Below are positions 37,210-45,665 of a stretch of DNA of 64,000 nt, piece after piece. The translations under genes and the position numbers were made by a program. The stretch lies in contig CAWAMD010000005.1 in assembly GCA_963783045.1 (NCBI GenBank), positions 558,001 to 622,000 of the forward strand, in the 5' to 3' direction. The stretch's first letter is position 1. Every line of letters starts with the position of its first letter. Under the pieces are notes generated by a model. It made no database searches, was not told where the DNA came from, and saw only the letters and a list, made by a program, of their open reading frames with translations. The stretch is from CAWAMD01 sp963783045. Lineage in GTDB: Bacteria; Actinomycetota; Nitriliruptoria; Nitriliruptorales; Nitriliruptoraceae.

Positions 37210-39330
37210 ATGCCCGATGCCACCACTGCCGCCGAGATGGCCGACCCCGGGCCCTCCGCCGTCGAGATCGAGGCCACCGCCCCACGCTGGCTGGCCGGGC
37301 TGAACCCGCAGCAGCGTGCAGCCGCGACGCACCGGGGCGGCCACCTCGTCGTCGCGGCCGGCGCGGGCAGCGGGAAGACGCGGACGCTGGCCGCCCGGGT
37401 CGCCGACCTGCTGGCGGGCGGGGTGGAGCCCGAGCGGCTGCTGCTGCTGACCTTCACGCGGCGTGCGGCGCGCGAGATGCTCACGCGCGTCCAGACGCTC
37501 ACCGGAGACGCGCGCTCGCGGCGCGTCTGGGGCGGCACGTTCCACAGCGTCGCGAACCGGCTGCTGCGGCTGCACGGGAGCGCGATCGGCGTGGCCCCGC
37601 AGTTCACGATCCTCGACCAGGGCGACACCGTGGACCTGTTCGGGCTGGTGCGCGCCGAGGCCGGCCACGCCGACGGGCAGGGACGCCGCTTCCCCGCTGC
37701 CACCACGATCGCCGCCGTCTACAGCCGTGTCGTCAACGCCGGCGAACCGCTCGACGCGGTCCTCGCCAGACAGTTCCCGTGGTGCAGCGACCACCGCGCC
37801 GACCTCGCCGACCTCTTCGACCGCTACACGGCCCGCAAGCGCGCCCAGGGCGTCCTCGACCTCGACGACCTGCTCCTGTACTGGCGGGTGCTGGCGACCG
37901 CCCCCACCACCGGCCCCATCCTCCGCGAGCGCTTCGCCCACGTCCTCGTCGACGAGTTCCAGGACACGAACACGGTCCAGGCGGACATCCTCGCCGCCAT
38001 GGCCACCGGCGACGCCACGCTGACCGTGGTGGGTGACGGGGCGCAGGCCATCTACGGGTTCCGTGCCGCGACGGCCGATCATCTCCTCGACTTCCCCGCC
38101 CGCCACGCGGGCGCGACCGTGGTGCGTCTCGAGCGCAACTACCGGTCGACGCCCGAGATCCTGGCGACCGCGAACACCGTCATGGCCGACGCCGCGCGCC
38201 GGCACGAGCTCGTGCTGTGGACGGACCGTCCGGCGGGGACGCGCCCCGAGCTCGTCACCTGTCGCGACGAGACGACGCAGGCCACCCTCGTCTGCGACCG
38301 CATCCTGAGCCACCGGGAGGCCGGCATCCCGCTGCGGGACCAGGCGGTGCTGTTCCGCACCTCCCACCACAGCGACGGGCTCGAGGTCGAGCTCGGGCGC
38401 CGCGACATCCCGTACGTCAAGCACGGCGGGCTGCGCTTCCTCGAGGCCGCACACGTGAAGGACCTGCTCGCGCTGCTGCGGCTCCTCGACAACCCGCGCG
38501 ACCAGCTCGCGTGGCACCGCACGCTGGTGGCGGTCGACGGTGTCGGGCCGGCGACCGCCCGTCGGCTCATGACCGGGATCGGTGTCGACGATCCGGGCGT
38601 CGACCCGCTCGGTCGGTTCCTGGCCGCCGACTGGCCAGCCGGCATCGGCCACGCCGTGGCCGGCGAGCTCGACGCGCTGCACGCGGCCCTCGAGGCCTGC
38701 GCCACCGCGGCCGACGGGGACGAACCGCCGCCCACCGCCCAGATCGAGTCGCTGCACGGATGGTGCGCCCGCACGTTCCCCCGTCGGTACGACGCGGCGG
38801 AGGCACGCCTGGCCGACCTGGCCCGGATCGCCCGCATGGCGGTCGGCCACACCCGCCGGCAGGACCTCGTCGCCGACCTGACGATCGACCCGCCGGCGAG
38901 CACCAGCGACCTGGCCGGGCCCCCGTCCCTGGACGACGACGTGCTCACGCTGTCGACGATCCACTCCGCGAAGGGCGGCGAGTGGCGGGCCGTCCACCTG
39001 ATCCACGCGGCGGACGGCTGCCTGCCCTCGGATCTCTCCCTGCGCGACGCCGACAGCCTCGAGGAGGAACGGCGCCTGCTGTACGTGGCACTGACCCGGG
39101 CGCGCGACCACCTGCACGTCAGCTACCCGCTGCGCTTCTACCACCGCCGCCACGGCAGCGACGACGCCCACACCTACGCCCAGGCGAGCCGCTTCCTCGC
39201 CCCGCTGCTCGACCACTTCTCGCTGTCGGAGGCCGTCGGCGACGACCAGCACCCCGATGCCGCCGTGGTCGGGGCACCGACGACGACGGCGGCCGAGTCC
39301 GTGGGCGACTACCTCACCGGGCTGTGGTGA
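37210..39330 (+). CDS. UvrD/PcrA-like superfamily 1 helicase
   Basis: 706 residues from ATG 37210. Q-motif LNPQQRAAA, Walker A GAGSGKTRT, Ia LTFTRRAAREM, II VDEFQDTN, III GDGAQAIYGFRAA, IV LERNYRST, V STIHSAKGGEW and VI RRLLYVALTRARDHL are all present. It is an ATP-driven 3'-5' DNA helicase for repair or replication restart. It is slightly short for UvrD (about 720-750) and lacks a C-terminal extension. No AddB/RecB partner lies nearby, so it is probably a stand-alone enzyme. It is isolated after a repeat-filled gap. Confidence 0.92.
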   Translation: MPDATTAAEMADPGPSAVEIEATAPRWLAGLNPQQRAAATHRGGHLVVAAGAGSGKTRTLAARVADLLAGGVEPERLLLLTFTRRAAREMLTRVQTLTGDARSRRVWGGTFHSVANRLLRLHGSAIGVAPQFTILDQGDTVDLFGLVRAEAGHADGQGRRFPAATTIAAVYSRVVNAGEPLDAVLARQFPWCSDHRADLADLFDRYTARKRAQGVLDLDDLLLYWRVLATAPTTGPILRERFAHVLVDEFQDTNTVQADILAAMATGDATLTVVGDGAQAIYGFRAATADHLLDFPARHAGATVVRLERNYRSTPEILATANTVMADAARRHELVLWTDRPAGTRPELVTCRDETTQATLVCDRILSHREAGIPLRDQAVLFRTSHHSDGLEVELGRRDIPYVKHGGLRFLEAAHVKDLLALLRLLDNPRDQLAWHRTLVAVDGVGPATARRLMTGIGVDDPGVDPLGRFLAADWPAGIGHAVAGELDALHAALEACATAADGDEPPPTAQIESLHGWCARTFPRRYDAAEARLADLARIARMAVGHTRRQDLVADLTIDPPASTSDLAGPPSLDDDVLTLSTIHSAKGGEWRAVHLIHAADGCLPSDLSLRDADSLEEERRLLYVALTRARDHLHVSYPLRFYHRRHGSDDAHTYAQASRFLAPLLDHFSLSEAVGDDQHPDAAVVGAPTTTAAESVGDYLTGLW

Positions 39331-39452
39331 GCCCAGCGACGACCCGACCGTCCGACCGGACACCAGCCATCCGGGTCCCTGGGCGCACTCCGGCCCTACC
39401 GTGACGTTCACCGTCTTTCAGAAGCCATGTCCGACGAACCCGGAGGGGCGCC

Positions 39453-41423
39453 TTGGGCCGCAACGTCGCGAGAAAGATCATCGAGGACCACCTCGTCGAG
39501 GGGGAGATGGAGCCCGGCACGCCGATCGGGCTGCGCATCGACCAGACGCTGACCCAGGACGCCACGGGCACGCTCGTCATGCTCGAGCTCGAGGCGATGG
39601 GCCTCGACCGTGTCCGCACCGAGCTGTCGGCGCAGTACGTCGACCACAACCTCATCCAGGAGGACAACAAGAACCCCGACGACCACCTGTTCCTGAAGTC
39701 CGCCTGTGAGCGGTTCGGGATCTGGTACAGCCGACCCGGCAACGGGGTCTCGCACCCGGTCCACCAGGAGCGCTTCGGCAAGCCGGGGAAGACGATGGCC
39801 GGCTCCGACAGCCACACGCCGGCGGCCGGCGCCATCGGCATGGTCGCCATCGGCTCCGGCGGGCTCGACGTGGCGCTGGCGATGGCGGGTGAGCCGCTGC
39901 GCATCAAGATGCCCGAGATCTGGGGCGTGAAGCTCACCGGTGACCTGCCCGACTGGGTGTCGGCGAAGGACGTCATCCTCGAGATGCTGCGCCGGCACGG
40001 TGTGTCGGGCGGCGTCGGCCGCATCATCGAGTACTACGGACCCGGGCTCGAGCACCTGTCCTGCATGGACCGGCACGTCATCGCGAACATGGGTGCCGAG
40101 CTCGGCGCCACCACGACGGTGTTCCCCGCCGACGACGAGGTCCGCCGCTTCCTCGAGCGACAGGGGCGCGGCGACGACTTCACCGAGCTCGTCGCCGACG
40201 CCGACGCCGACTACGACGTGCACGAGGAGATCGACCTCTCCACCCTCGAGCCCCTCATCGCCCTGCCGACGAGTCCCGGCAACGTGGTGCCCGTCCGCGA
40301 GGTCGCGGGCCAGCCGATCGCCCAGGCCTACATCGGGTCGTCGGCGAACCCGGGCTTCCGCGACTTCGCCGTCGCAGCCGAGATCGTCAAGCGCGCCGAC
40401 GTGCAGGCCCACCCCTACGTGTCGTTCGACATCAACCCGACCTCCCGGCAGATCCTCGAGAACCTCGCCAACCAGGGTCACCTGCTCCATCTCATCCACG
40501 CTGGCGCCCGGCTGCACCAGGCGGGCTGCAACGGCTGCATCGGCATGGGGCAGGCACCGGCCACCGACGAGATCAGCCTGCGGACCACACCGCGGAACTT
40601 TCCCGGGCGCTCGGGCACGAAGGAAGACAAGGTCCACCTGTGCAGCCCGGAGACCGCGACGGCCTCGGCCATCACCGGCGTGATCACCGACCCGCGCGAT
40701 CTCGAGAACAAGTACGAGATCGCCTACCCACGCGTGTCCGAGCCCGACGACCTCATCATCAACACCGACATGCTGCTGCCCCCACCGGGACGCGAGGAGT
40801 CGCAGACCGTCGAGATCCGCAAGGGGCCGAACATCTCCTCGCTGCCCCAGTTCGATCCGCTCCCCGACGCGCTGACCCTGCCGGTCATCCTGAAGATGGG
40901 CGACGACATCTCGACCGACGAGATCCTGCGGGCCGGCACGGAGGTGCTCCCCTACCGCTCGAACATCCCCAAGATCTCGGAGTTCTCCTTCGACATCGTC
41001 GACGAGACCTACCACGAGCGGGCCATGGAGGTCCGCGACGAGGGCGGTCACGCGGTGGTCGGCGGCCAGAACTACGGGCAGGGCTCGTCGCGTGAGCACG
41101 CGGCGCTGGCGCCCCGCTACGTCGGCCTCCGGGCAGTCATCGCGAAGAGCTACTCGCGCATCCACTGGCAGAACCTCGCGAACTTCGGGGTCGTCGCGCT
41201 CGAGTTCGCCGGCGACGAGGACTACGACGCGCTCGACCAGGGTGACGTGCTGCGCCTCACGGGCCTCCGCGACGCGCTGAGCAGCGGCAGCGAGATCACG
41301 GTCGAGAACACCACGAAGGGCACGACCTTCACCGCCCGCCACTCCCTCTCGGACCGCCAGGTCGACACGATCCTCAAGGGCGGCATCATCAACTGGATGA
41401 AGGAGCGTCTCGGCAACGCCTGA
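39453..41423 (+). CDS. acn: Aconitate hydratase (short, about 650-residue type)
   Basis: 656 residues with a TTG start directly behind GGAGGGG; this gives the family-like MGRNVARKIIEDHL. MAGSDSHTPAAGAIG, AGCNGCIGMG (two cluster Cys) and the swivel-domain GGQNYGQGSSREHAAL are clear. The third cluster ligand should be near SCMDRHVIANMG. It interconverts citrate and isocitrate with a [4Fe-4S] cluster in the cytoplasm. It belongs to the mitochondrial-type/short branch rather than the usual 900-residue AcnA of actinobacteria, which may suggest an ancestral or transferred form. Confidence 0.93.
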   Translation: MGRNVARKIIEDHLVEGEMEPGTPIGLRIDQTLTQDATGTLVMLELEAMGLDRVRTELSAQYVDHNLIQEDNKNPDDHLFLKSACERFGIWYSRPGNGVSHPVHQERFGKPGKTMAGSDSHTPAAGAIGMVAIGSGGLDVALAMAGEPLRIKMPEIWGVKLTGDLPDWVSAKDVILEMLRRHGVSGGVGRIIEYYGPGLEHLSCMDRHVIANMGAELGATTTVFPADDEVRRFLERQGRGDDFTELVADADADYDVHEEIDLSTLEPLIALPTSPGNVVPVREVAGQPIAQAYIGSSANPGFRDFAVAAEIVKRADVQAHPYVSFDINPTSRQILENLANQGHLLHLIHAGARLHQAGCNGCIGMGQAPATDEISLRTTPRNFPGRSGTKEDKVHLCSPETATASAITGVITDPRDLENKYEIAYPRVSEPDDLIINTDMLLPPPGREESQTVEIRKGPNISSLPQFDPLPDALTLPVILKMGDDISTDEILRAGTEVLPYRSNIPKISEFSFDIVDETYHERAMEVRDEGGHAVVGGQNYGQGSSREHAALAPRYVGLRAVIAKSYSRIHWQNLANFGVVALEFAGDEDYDALDQGDVLRLTGLRDALSSGSEITVENTTKGTTFTARHSLSDRQVDTILKGGIINWMKERLGNA

Positions 41424-41444
41424 CGGGCTGAGGGCATCGCATCG

Positions 41445-41470
41445 ACGGGGCGCCCCGAGGGGTGCCCCGT
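41445..41470 (+). terminator. Putative terminator after aconitase
   Basis: ACGGGGCGCCC (41445-41455) pairs with GGGTGCCCCGT (41460-41470) through 11 bp with one G-U wobble, and the loop is CGAG. It starts 22 bp after the aconitase stop. No U-run follows. Confidence 0.6.
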
Positions 41471-41617
41471 CGCACGTCGGCGCGGCCCCGCGATCGTGCG
41501 GGGCCCGCGCAGGCCATCCCCCGCACGGACTAGTCCCCACGCGACGTTCAAGGTTGGCCGCTTCGGCACCGATCTCACCGGTGAAGAGCTGGACGTGCCG
41601 AGCGTGAGGATGCCACG

Positions 41618-43036
41618 GTGTCGAACCCACGGCGGGGTGCTCCCCTGGTCGTCGTCGCCATCGCCGCGATGATCCTCACGCTCCTACCCGTCGGCGCACA
41701 GGCGGGGACGGCGAGCGGACCGTGGGCGGGCGACGACGTCCAGTTCGTGAACCTCATCAACCGGGAGCGTCAGGCGGCCGGGCTGCCCCTGCTCGCCACC
41801 CACCTCCAGCTGACCCGGATCGCCCGCGCGCACGCCGCAGCCATGGCACGTGCCGACGACGCCGGTGGCTCCTGTGGCGACGGGCACACGCTGCACCACC
41901 GCTCCCCGCTGGACGGCGGCATCACCGCATCCTGGTACACGCTGCGCGAGAACGTGGGCTGCACGGGCGGCGGGGGCGTTCCGGCTCTCCACGACGCGTT
42001 CATGGCCTCCCCTGGCCATCGCGAGAACATCCTCGCCGGCGACGTGACCTTCGTCGGCGTCGGGACCTGGCGCGCCGGCGACGGAACCATCTGGGTCACC
42101 GAGCTGTTCATGCGCGGCGGGCAGGCGCCCCGGCTCGCGATCATCGACGAGGGCATCGCCGCCTCGCAGACCTCCCATCCGGCCGGCAGCCGCCCCGACT
42201 ACGTCGTGCTGTCCCGGTCCGACGTGTACGCGGACTCGCTGAGCGGCGCGGCCCTCGCGGGCGGCCGGTCCCCCATCCTCTTCACGGACGGCCCGACCGG
42301 TGAGGAGCCCGATCCGGTCCTGCGTCCGCGGACCCGGGCGGAGATCGACCGCCTGCTGGCTGGCAGCGGCCGGGTCTACCTGCTGGGCGGCACCGACGCC
42401 GTCTCGTCGCGGGCCGAGCAGGAGCTCCGCGGTGCCGGCTACAACGTCCGTCGCCTCAGCGGGCCGACGCGCGTGGAGACCTCGATCGCGGTGGCACAGG
42501 AGGTCGTCCACCGCTTCGGCCAGCCGGCGGTCATCGCCGTCGCGAGCGCCGACGCCTGGCCCGACGCGGTGACCGGCGGTGCCGCCGCCGCCCACGCCGG
42601 CGTGCCCCTGGTGCTGACCTACCGCGACCGGCTTCCGGCGGCAACCCGCGGGTTCCTGTCGCGCTACGCCGACGCCGACCACGTCGTCCTCGGTGGCGCC
42701 GCCGCGGTCAGCGACCCCGTGACGAGCACGTTGCACGCCCGTCGGCTCGCCGGCCCGTCCCGTGCCGAGACAGCGCTCGCCGTCGCGGACGGGTTCTTCG
42801 GCCCGGCCGGCGACGCCGTCGTCGTCGCCGAGGGCTACGGCGACGAGGCGTGGGGCCGCACGCTTGCGTGGTCGCCCTACGCCGCCGAGCGCGGCGCACC
42901 CCAGATCATCGTCGGGGACTCGGTCCCACCGACGGTGGCCCGCTGGCTCACCGAGCACCGTGGTCAGCTGCGCCCGAAGTTCACCGGCGGTCTGAGCGTC
43001 GCCGTTCGCCAGCAGGTCGAGTCGCTGCTCCGCTGA
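41618..43036 (+). CDS. Secreted CAP/SCP domain protein with CWB2 repeats
   Basis: 472 residues, GTG start. A signal peptide (about 1-29) is followed by a CAP domain (about 40-165): FVNLINRERQAAGLPLL, IARAHAAAMARADDAG, LRENVGCTGG, and SPGHRENILAGDVTFVGVGTW. About three CWB2-like units follow (185-470), with RLSGPTRVETSIAVA and RLAGPSRAETALAVA as repeat starts. CWB2 units attach non-covalently to wall polymers. The function of the CAP domain is unknown. It shares the wall-binding module with the lytic transglycosylase at 7259-8962. Confidence 0.9.
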   Translation: MSNPRRGAPLVVVAIAAMILTLLPVGAQAGTASGPWAGDDVQFVNLINRERQAAGLPLLATHLQLTRIARAHAAAMARADDAGGSCGDGHTLHHRSPLDGGITASWYTLRENVGCTGGGGVPALHDAFMASPGHRENILAGDVTFVGVGTWRAGDGTIWVTELFMRGGQAPRLAIIDEGIAASQTSHPAGSRPDYVVLSRSDVYADSLSGAALAGGRSPILFTDGPTGEEPDPVLRPRTRAEIDRLLAGSGRVYLLGGTDAVSSRAEQELRGAGYNVRRLSGPTRVETSIAVAQEVVHRFGQPAVIAVASADAWPDAVTGGAAAAHAGVPLVLTYRDRLPAATRGFLSRYADADHVVLGGAAAVSDPVTSTLHARRLAGPSRAETALAVADGFFGPAGDAVVVAEGYGDEAWGRTLAWSPYAAERGAPQIIVGDSVPPTVARWLTEHRGQLRPKFTGGLSVAVRQQVESLLR

Positions 43037-43083
43037 CCGCTCGCCGCCCGACGACGCGGCCGCCGGTCGCCGGGTCCTGGCCC

Positions 43084-43626
43084 TCAGCCCTCGTCATCGG
43101 CGAGGTCGCTGTCCAGCCCGAAGCGGCGCACGAGCACCAGGTAGTCGCGCTGGTAGAAGAGCTTGCAGCGCACCTGCGGATGATGCTCCCGCAGCAGCCG
43201 TAGCTTGCGGTTCTTGCGCGTCACGAGCCGCTGCGCGGAGGTCGTGATCTCGATGTAGGTGTCGAACGCGGGCAGGTAGAAGTCCGGCCGGAACCACGCC
43301 GTCGGGGTACCTGCGTCGTCCCACTCGATCGGGAACTCGTCGGGCTCGTACTCCCAGGCGACCCCGAAGAAGTCCAGGAGCCTCGCGAAGCGAAGCTCGG
43401 ACGTGTGCTGGAACCGCTGCTGGTCGCTCGGCAGCGGCACGGAGGGTCCCCCGGCGGCGTCCGCCGGGGCGACGGGCCGGCGGCGGGCGAGCAGGTCGGC
43501 CAGGCCGAGGTCGGCCACGTCGGGCACGCCGGCGGCCGGTCCCCGTACCGGTGGTGCCTCGGGTCGGCGCACCCGGCCGATACCCCGGTCGGAGCCGTCA
43601 GGCGCCGCCGGGACGTCGCCGGACAC
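43084..43626 (-). CDS. PD-(D/E)xK nuclease-like conserved protein
   Basis: 180 residues. A disordered, Pro/Ala/Gly-rich N terminus of about 65 residues leads to a folded half: SELRFARLLDFFGVAWEYEPDEFPIEW, FRPDFYLPAFDTYIEITTS, then TRKNRKLRLLREHHPQVRCKLFYQRDYLVLV. RPDFYLP...YIEIT resembles the PD...ExK nuclease core, but the last position is Thr rather than Lys. A compensating Lys may come from the TRKNRK helix. It starts 6 bp after the MerR stop and is the last gene of the gcvH-garA-ftsR block. Activity is uncertain. Confidence 0.6.
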   Translation of the reverse strand: MSGDVPAAPDGSDRGIGRVRRPEAPPVRGPAAGVPDVADLGLADLLARRRPVAPADAAGGPSVPLPSDQQRFQHTSELRFARLLDFFGVAWEYEPDEFPIEWDDAGTPTAWFRPDFYLPAFDTYIEITTSAQRLVTRKNRKLRLLREHHPQVRCKLFYQRDYLVLVRRFGLDSDLADDEG

Positions 43627-43632
43627 CGGCGC

Positions 43633-44196
43633 TCACCGTGCCAGCGTGGTCGGGCCGGCCTCGCCGTCCGTGTCGGTCTCGCCGACCTCGGTGCCGTCCA
43701 GGCGCTCCGTCGGGAAGGCCGTCACCTCGCCGCGCAGCTGCTCGACGACCGGGCCCAGCGCGATGGCGAAGACGCCCTGGCCGTTCTGCAGCAGCTCGAC
43801 CACCTGCTGGTTGTCGTCGAGGGCGTACACGCTGGTGCCGTCCGAGACGAGCGTCATGTCGGCGAGCGTCTGTCCGCGCACCCGCAGCTCCTCGACGGCA
43901 CCGCGAACCCGCTGCAGGGACACCCCGGTGTCGAGCAGACGCTTGATGACCCGCAGCTGCACCACGTCGTCGAAGGAGTACAGACGCTGGGTGCCGCTGC
44001 CCTTGGCGGCGCGGACGGAGGGCGTGACGAGCTCCGTGCGCGTCCAGTAGTCGAGCTGCCGGTAGGTGACACCGACGATCTTGCAGACCGTCGGGCCGCG
44101 GTAGCCGGTGCGCTCCTCGTCGAGCTGTCCCACGTCGAACGCCATCTGAGCTGCGGGGCGGGAGTCGTCCCCCGCCGCAGGCTGGTGCGCCGTCAT
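43633..44196 (-). CDS. MerR-family regulator (Rv1830-like)
   Basis: 187 residues; AGGTGA lies close upstream of ATG 44196. The DNA-binding domain reads GYRGPTVCKIVGVTYRQLDYWTRTELVTPSV, then GTQRLYSFDDVVQLRVIKRLLDTGVSLQRVR. The effector half has GTSVYALDDNQQVVELLQNGQGVFAIALG. No Cys pair typical of metal sensors is present in that half. It is the second MerR of the block, equivalent by position to the MerR after DUF151 in mycobacteria. A 27-bp dyad 170 bp upstream may be its own operator. Confidence 0.9.
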   Translation of the reverse strand: MTAHQPAAGDDSRPAAQMAFDVGQLDEERTGYRGPTVCKIVGVTYRQLDYWTRTELVTPSVRAAKGSGTQRLYSFDDVVQLRVIKRLLDTGVSLQRVRGAVEELRVRGQTLADMTLVSDGTSVYALDDNQQVVELLQNGQGVFAIALGPVVEQLRGEVTAFPTERLDGTEVGETDTDGEAGPTTLAR

Positions 44197-44366
44197 CTGT
44201 CACCTGACCTTCATCGGGCCGTCACCGTCTGGACGCCGTGTTGGGCGTTGGAGAGCGGCATGCCGGCTGGCGTCTCCGGGCGTCACCGACACCGGTGAAA
44301 CTACCTCGCTGAGGCTACGTCGCGTGACGGTCGAGTGTCAACGATCCGTGGAGGGTGAGACTGGAC

Positions 44367-44393
44367 TAACCCTCCACCTGAGGGTGAGGGTTA
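44367..44393. promoter_or_regulatory. 27-bp near-perfect dyad upstream of the MerR gene
   Basis: TAACCCTC (44367-44374) pairs with GAGGGTTA (44386-44393), and CCT/AGG pair at the centre. Only two positions per arm and the middle base break the symmetry. An extra GAGGGTGAG half-site lies just left (44351 on). It sits in the 320-bp gap between the MerR start and the DUF151 stop and fits the long spacer dyads that MerR proteins bind. Confidence 0.65.
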
Positions 44394-44422
44394 CCCGGCG
44401 CATCGGCGGCGAACACGCCTGG

Positions 44423-44440
44423 CACCCCCCGCTGGGGGTG
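44423..44440. terminator. Hairpin in the DUF151-MerR gap
   Basis: CACCCCC-CGCT-GGGGGTG is a perfect 7-bp stem with a 4-nt loop. It lies about 80 bp beyond the DUF151 stop in the direction of transcription. It may be a second terminator or part of the MerR promoter region. Confidence 0.35.
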
Positions 44441-44489
44441 TTCTGGCACGCTCGAGCCGTCCTCCACCCCACGGGGCCGACCGCTGCCT

Positions 44490-44512
44490 GCGCTGCCGCT
44501 GCGCGGCAGCGC
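44490..44512 (-). terminator. Terminator hairpin immediately after the DUF151 gene
   Basis: A 10-bp perfect stem, GCGCTGCCGC (44490-44499) with GCGGCAGCGC (44503-44512), and a 3-nt loop. It begins 4 bp after the DUF151 stop on the minus strand. No U-run follows, as in other hairpins here. Confidence 0.6.
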
Positions 44513-44516
44513 GCGA

Positions 44517-45014
44517 TCACTGCTCGAAGTCCTCGGGGGTCACGTTCTCGAGGAACTGGCGGAACTGGCGGACCTCCTCCTCGGCGTCCACCTCCTCGCC
44601 CTCCTCGCGCGTCTCGATCTCGAGCCCGGCCTCGTCGAGCACCGCCTCGGCGCCGTAGATCGGTACGTCCTCGAGGCGGCTGGCCAGCGCGATCGCATCG
44701 GACGGCCGCGCCGAGACGGCGTAGGTCTGGCCGGCCTGGATCAGGTGGAGCTCCGCGTAGAAGGTCCCGTCACGCAGCTCGGTGACGTGGACGGCCTCGA
44801 TCGAGACGTCGAGCTCCTCCATCACGTCGACGAACAGGTCGTGGGTGAGCGGTCGCGGCGTCTCGACGCCCTGCAGGGCGAAGGCGATGGCGGTGGCCTC
44901 GACCGCACCGATCCAGATGGGCAGGTACCGCGTCCCGGTCTTCTCCTTCAGGAGCACGATCGGCTGATTGGCGGGCAGCTCCACCCGCACTCCCACGAGC
45001 TCCATCTCGATCAC
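44517..45014 (-). CDS. Bifunctional nuclease (BFN/DUF151) domain protein
   Basis: 165 residues, GTG start five bases after GGAGGAG. MELVGVRVELPANQPIVLLKEKTGTRYLPIWIG is the family N terminus. TPRPLTHDLFVDVMEEL and VSARPSDAIALASRLEDVPIY follow, and an acidic tail (residues 130-165) ends the protein. Plant and archaeal relatives have DNase/RNase activity, but the bacterial role is not settled. It lies between hpt and MerR in the block that in mycobacteria runs garA-ftsR-DUF151-MerR. Confidence 0.92.
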   Translation of the reverse strand: MIEMELVGVRVELPANQPIVLLKEKTGTRYLPIWIGAVEATAIAFALQGVETPRPLTHDLFVDVMEELDVSIEAVHVTELRDGTFYAELHLIQAGQTYAVSARPSDAIALASRLEDVPIYGAEAVLDEAGLEIETREEGEEVDAEEEVRQFRQFLENVTPEDFEQ

Positions 45015-45095
45015 CGGGTCTCCTCCGTTCAGGTCGGACCTGCCGGCCAGATCGAGGCTAGCGGAGGCATGGACCCGACGTGTTCCTCGGACCGG

Positions 45096-45665
45096 TCAGC
45101 CCTCGGTCGACGACAGGACGCTCGCGGCGGCCCCGTCCGGGTCATCGGTGACGGCCTCGAGGTCGACCACCGCGAGCACCGCGGGAAGGGCGCGCAGGTG
45201 CTCGTCGAGGTCGAGCCCGTAGCCCACGAGGAACTCGTCGCCGACCTCGAAGCCCACGAAGTCGAGCGGCAGATCCGCGATCCGTCGCACCCGCCGGTCG
45301 AGCAACGTGCACACGCGCAGGGACGCCGGACCGCGACCGGCCAGCGCCTGCAGCAGGTAGGCCAGCGTCAGCCCGGTGTCGACGATGTCCTCGACGATCA
45401 GGACGTGCCGTCCCGCGATGTCGTGGTCGAGGTCCTTCAGGATGCGCGCGGTGCCGGTCTCCCCGTAGCTGCTGATCGCGAGGAAGTCGACGTCGAGCGG
45501 CAGCGGGAGGGCCCGGATGAGGTCGGCGAGGAAGAACGCGCCTCCCTTGAGCACCGTCACCAGCAGCGGCTCGGTCCCGGCGTACGCGTCGGCGACATCC
45601 CGTGCGACCTCCGCGACGCGGGCGGTCAGGGCCGCCGCACCGATCCGCACCTCGAGCGCGCTCAT
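45096..45665 (-). CDS. hpt: Hypoxanthine phosphoribosyltransferase
   Basis: 189 residues from ATG 45665, whose ATGA overlaps the carboxypeptidase stop. LLVTVLKGGAFFLADLIR and the PRPP-binding loop VLIVEDIVDTGLTLAYLL are diagnostic. VGFEVGDEFLVGYGLD is the C-terminal purine-recognition segment. It salvages hypoxanthine (and guanine) to IMP/GMP with PRPP. Its coupling to dac inside the garA-ftsR-DUF151 block is unusual; in most actinobacteria hpt is next to tilS and ftsH. Confidence 0.93.
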   Translation of the reverse strand: MSALEVRIGAAALTARVAEVARDVADAYAGTEPLLVTVLKGGAFFLADLIRALPLPLDVDFLAISSYGETGTARILKDLDHDIAGRHVLIVEDIVDTGLTLAYLLQALAGRGPASLRVCTLLDRRVRRIADLPLDFVGFEVGDEFLVGYGLDLDEHLRALPAVLAVVDLEAVTDDPDGAAASVLSSTEG

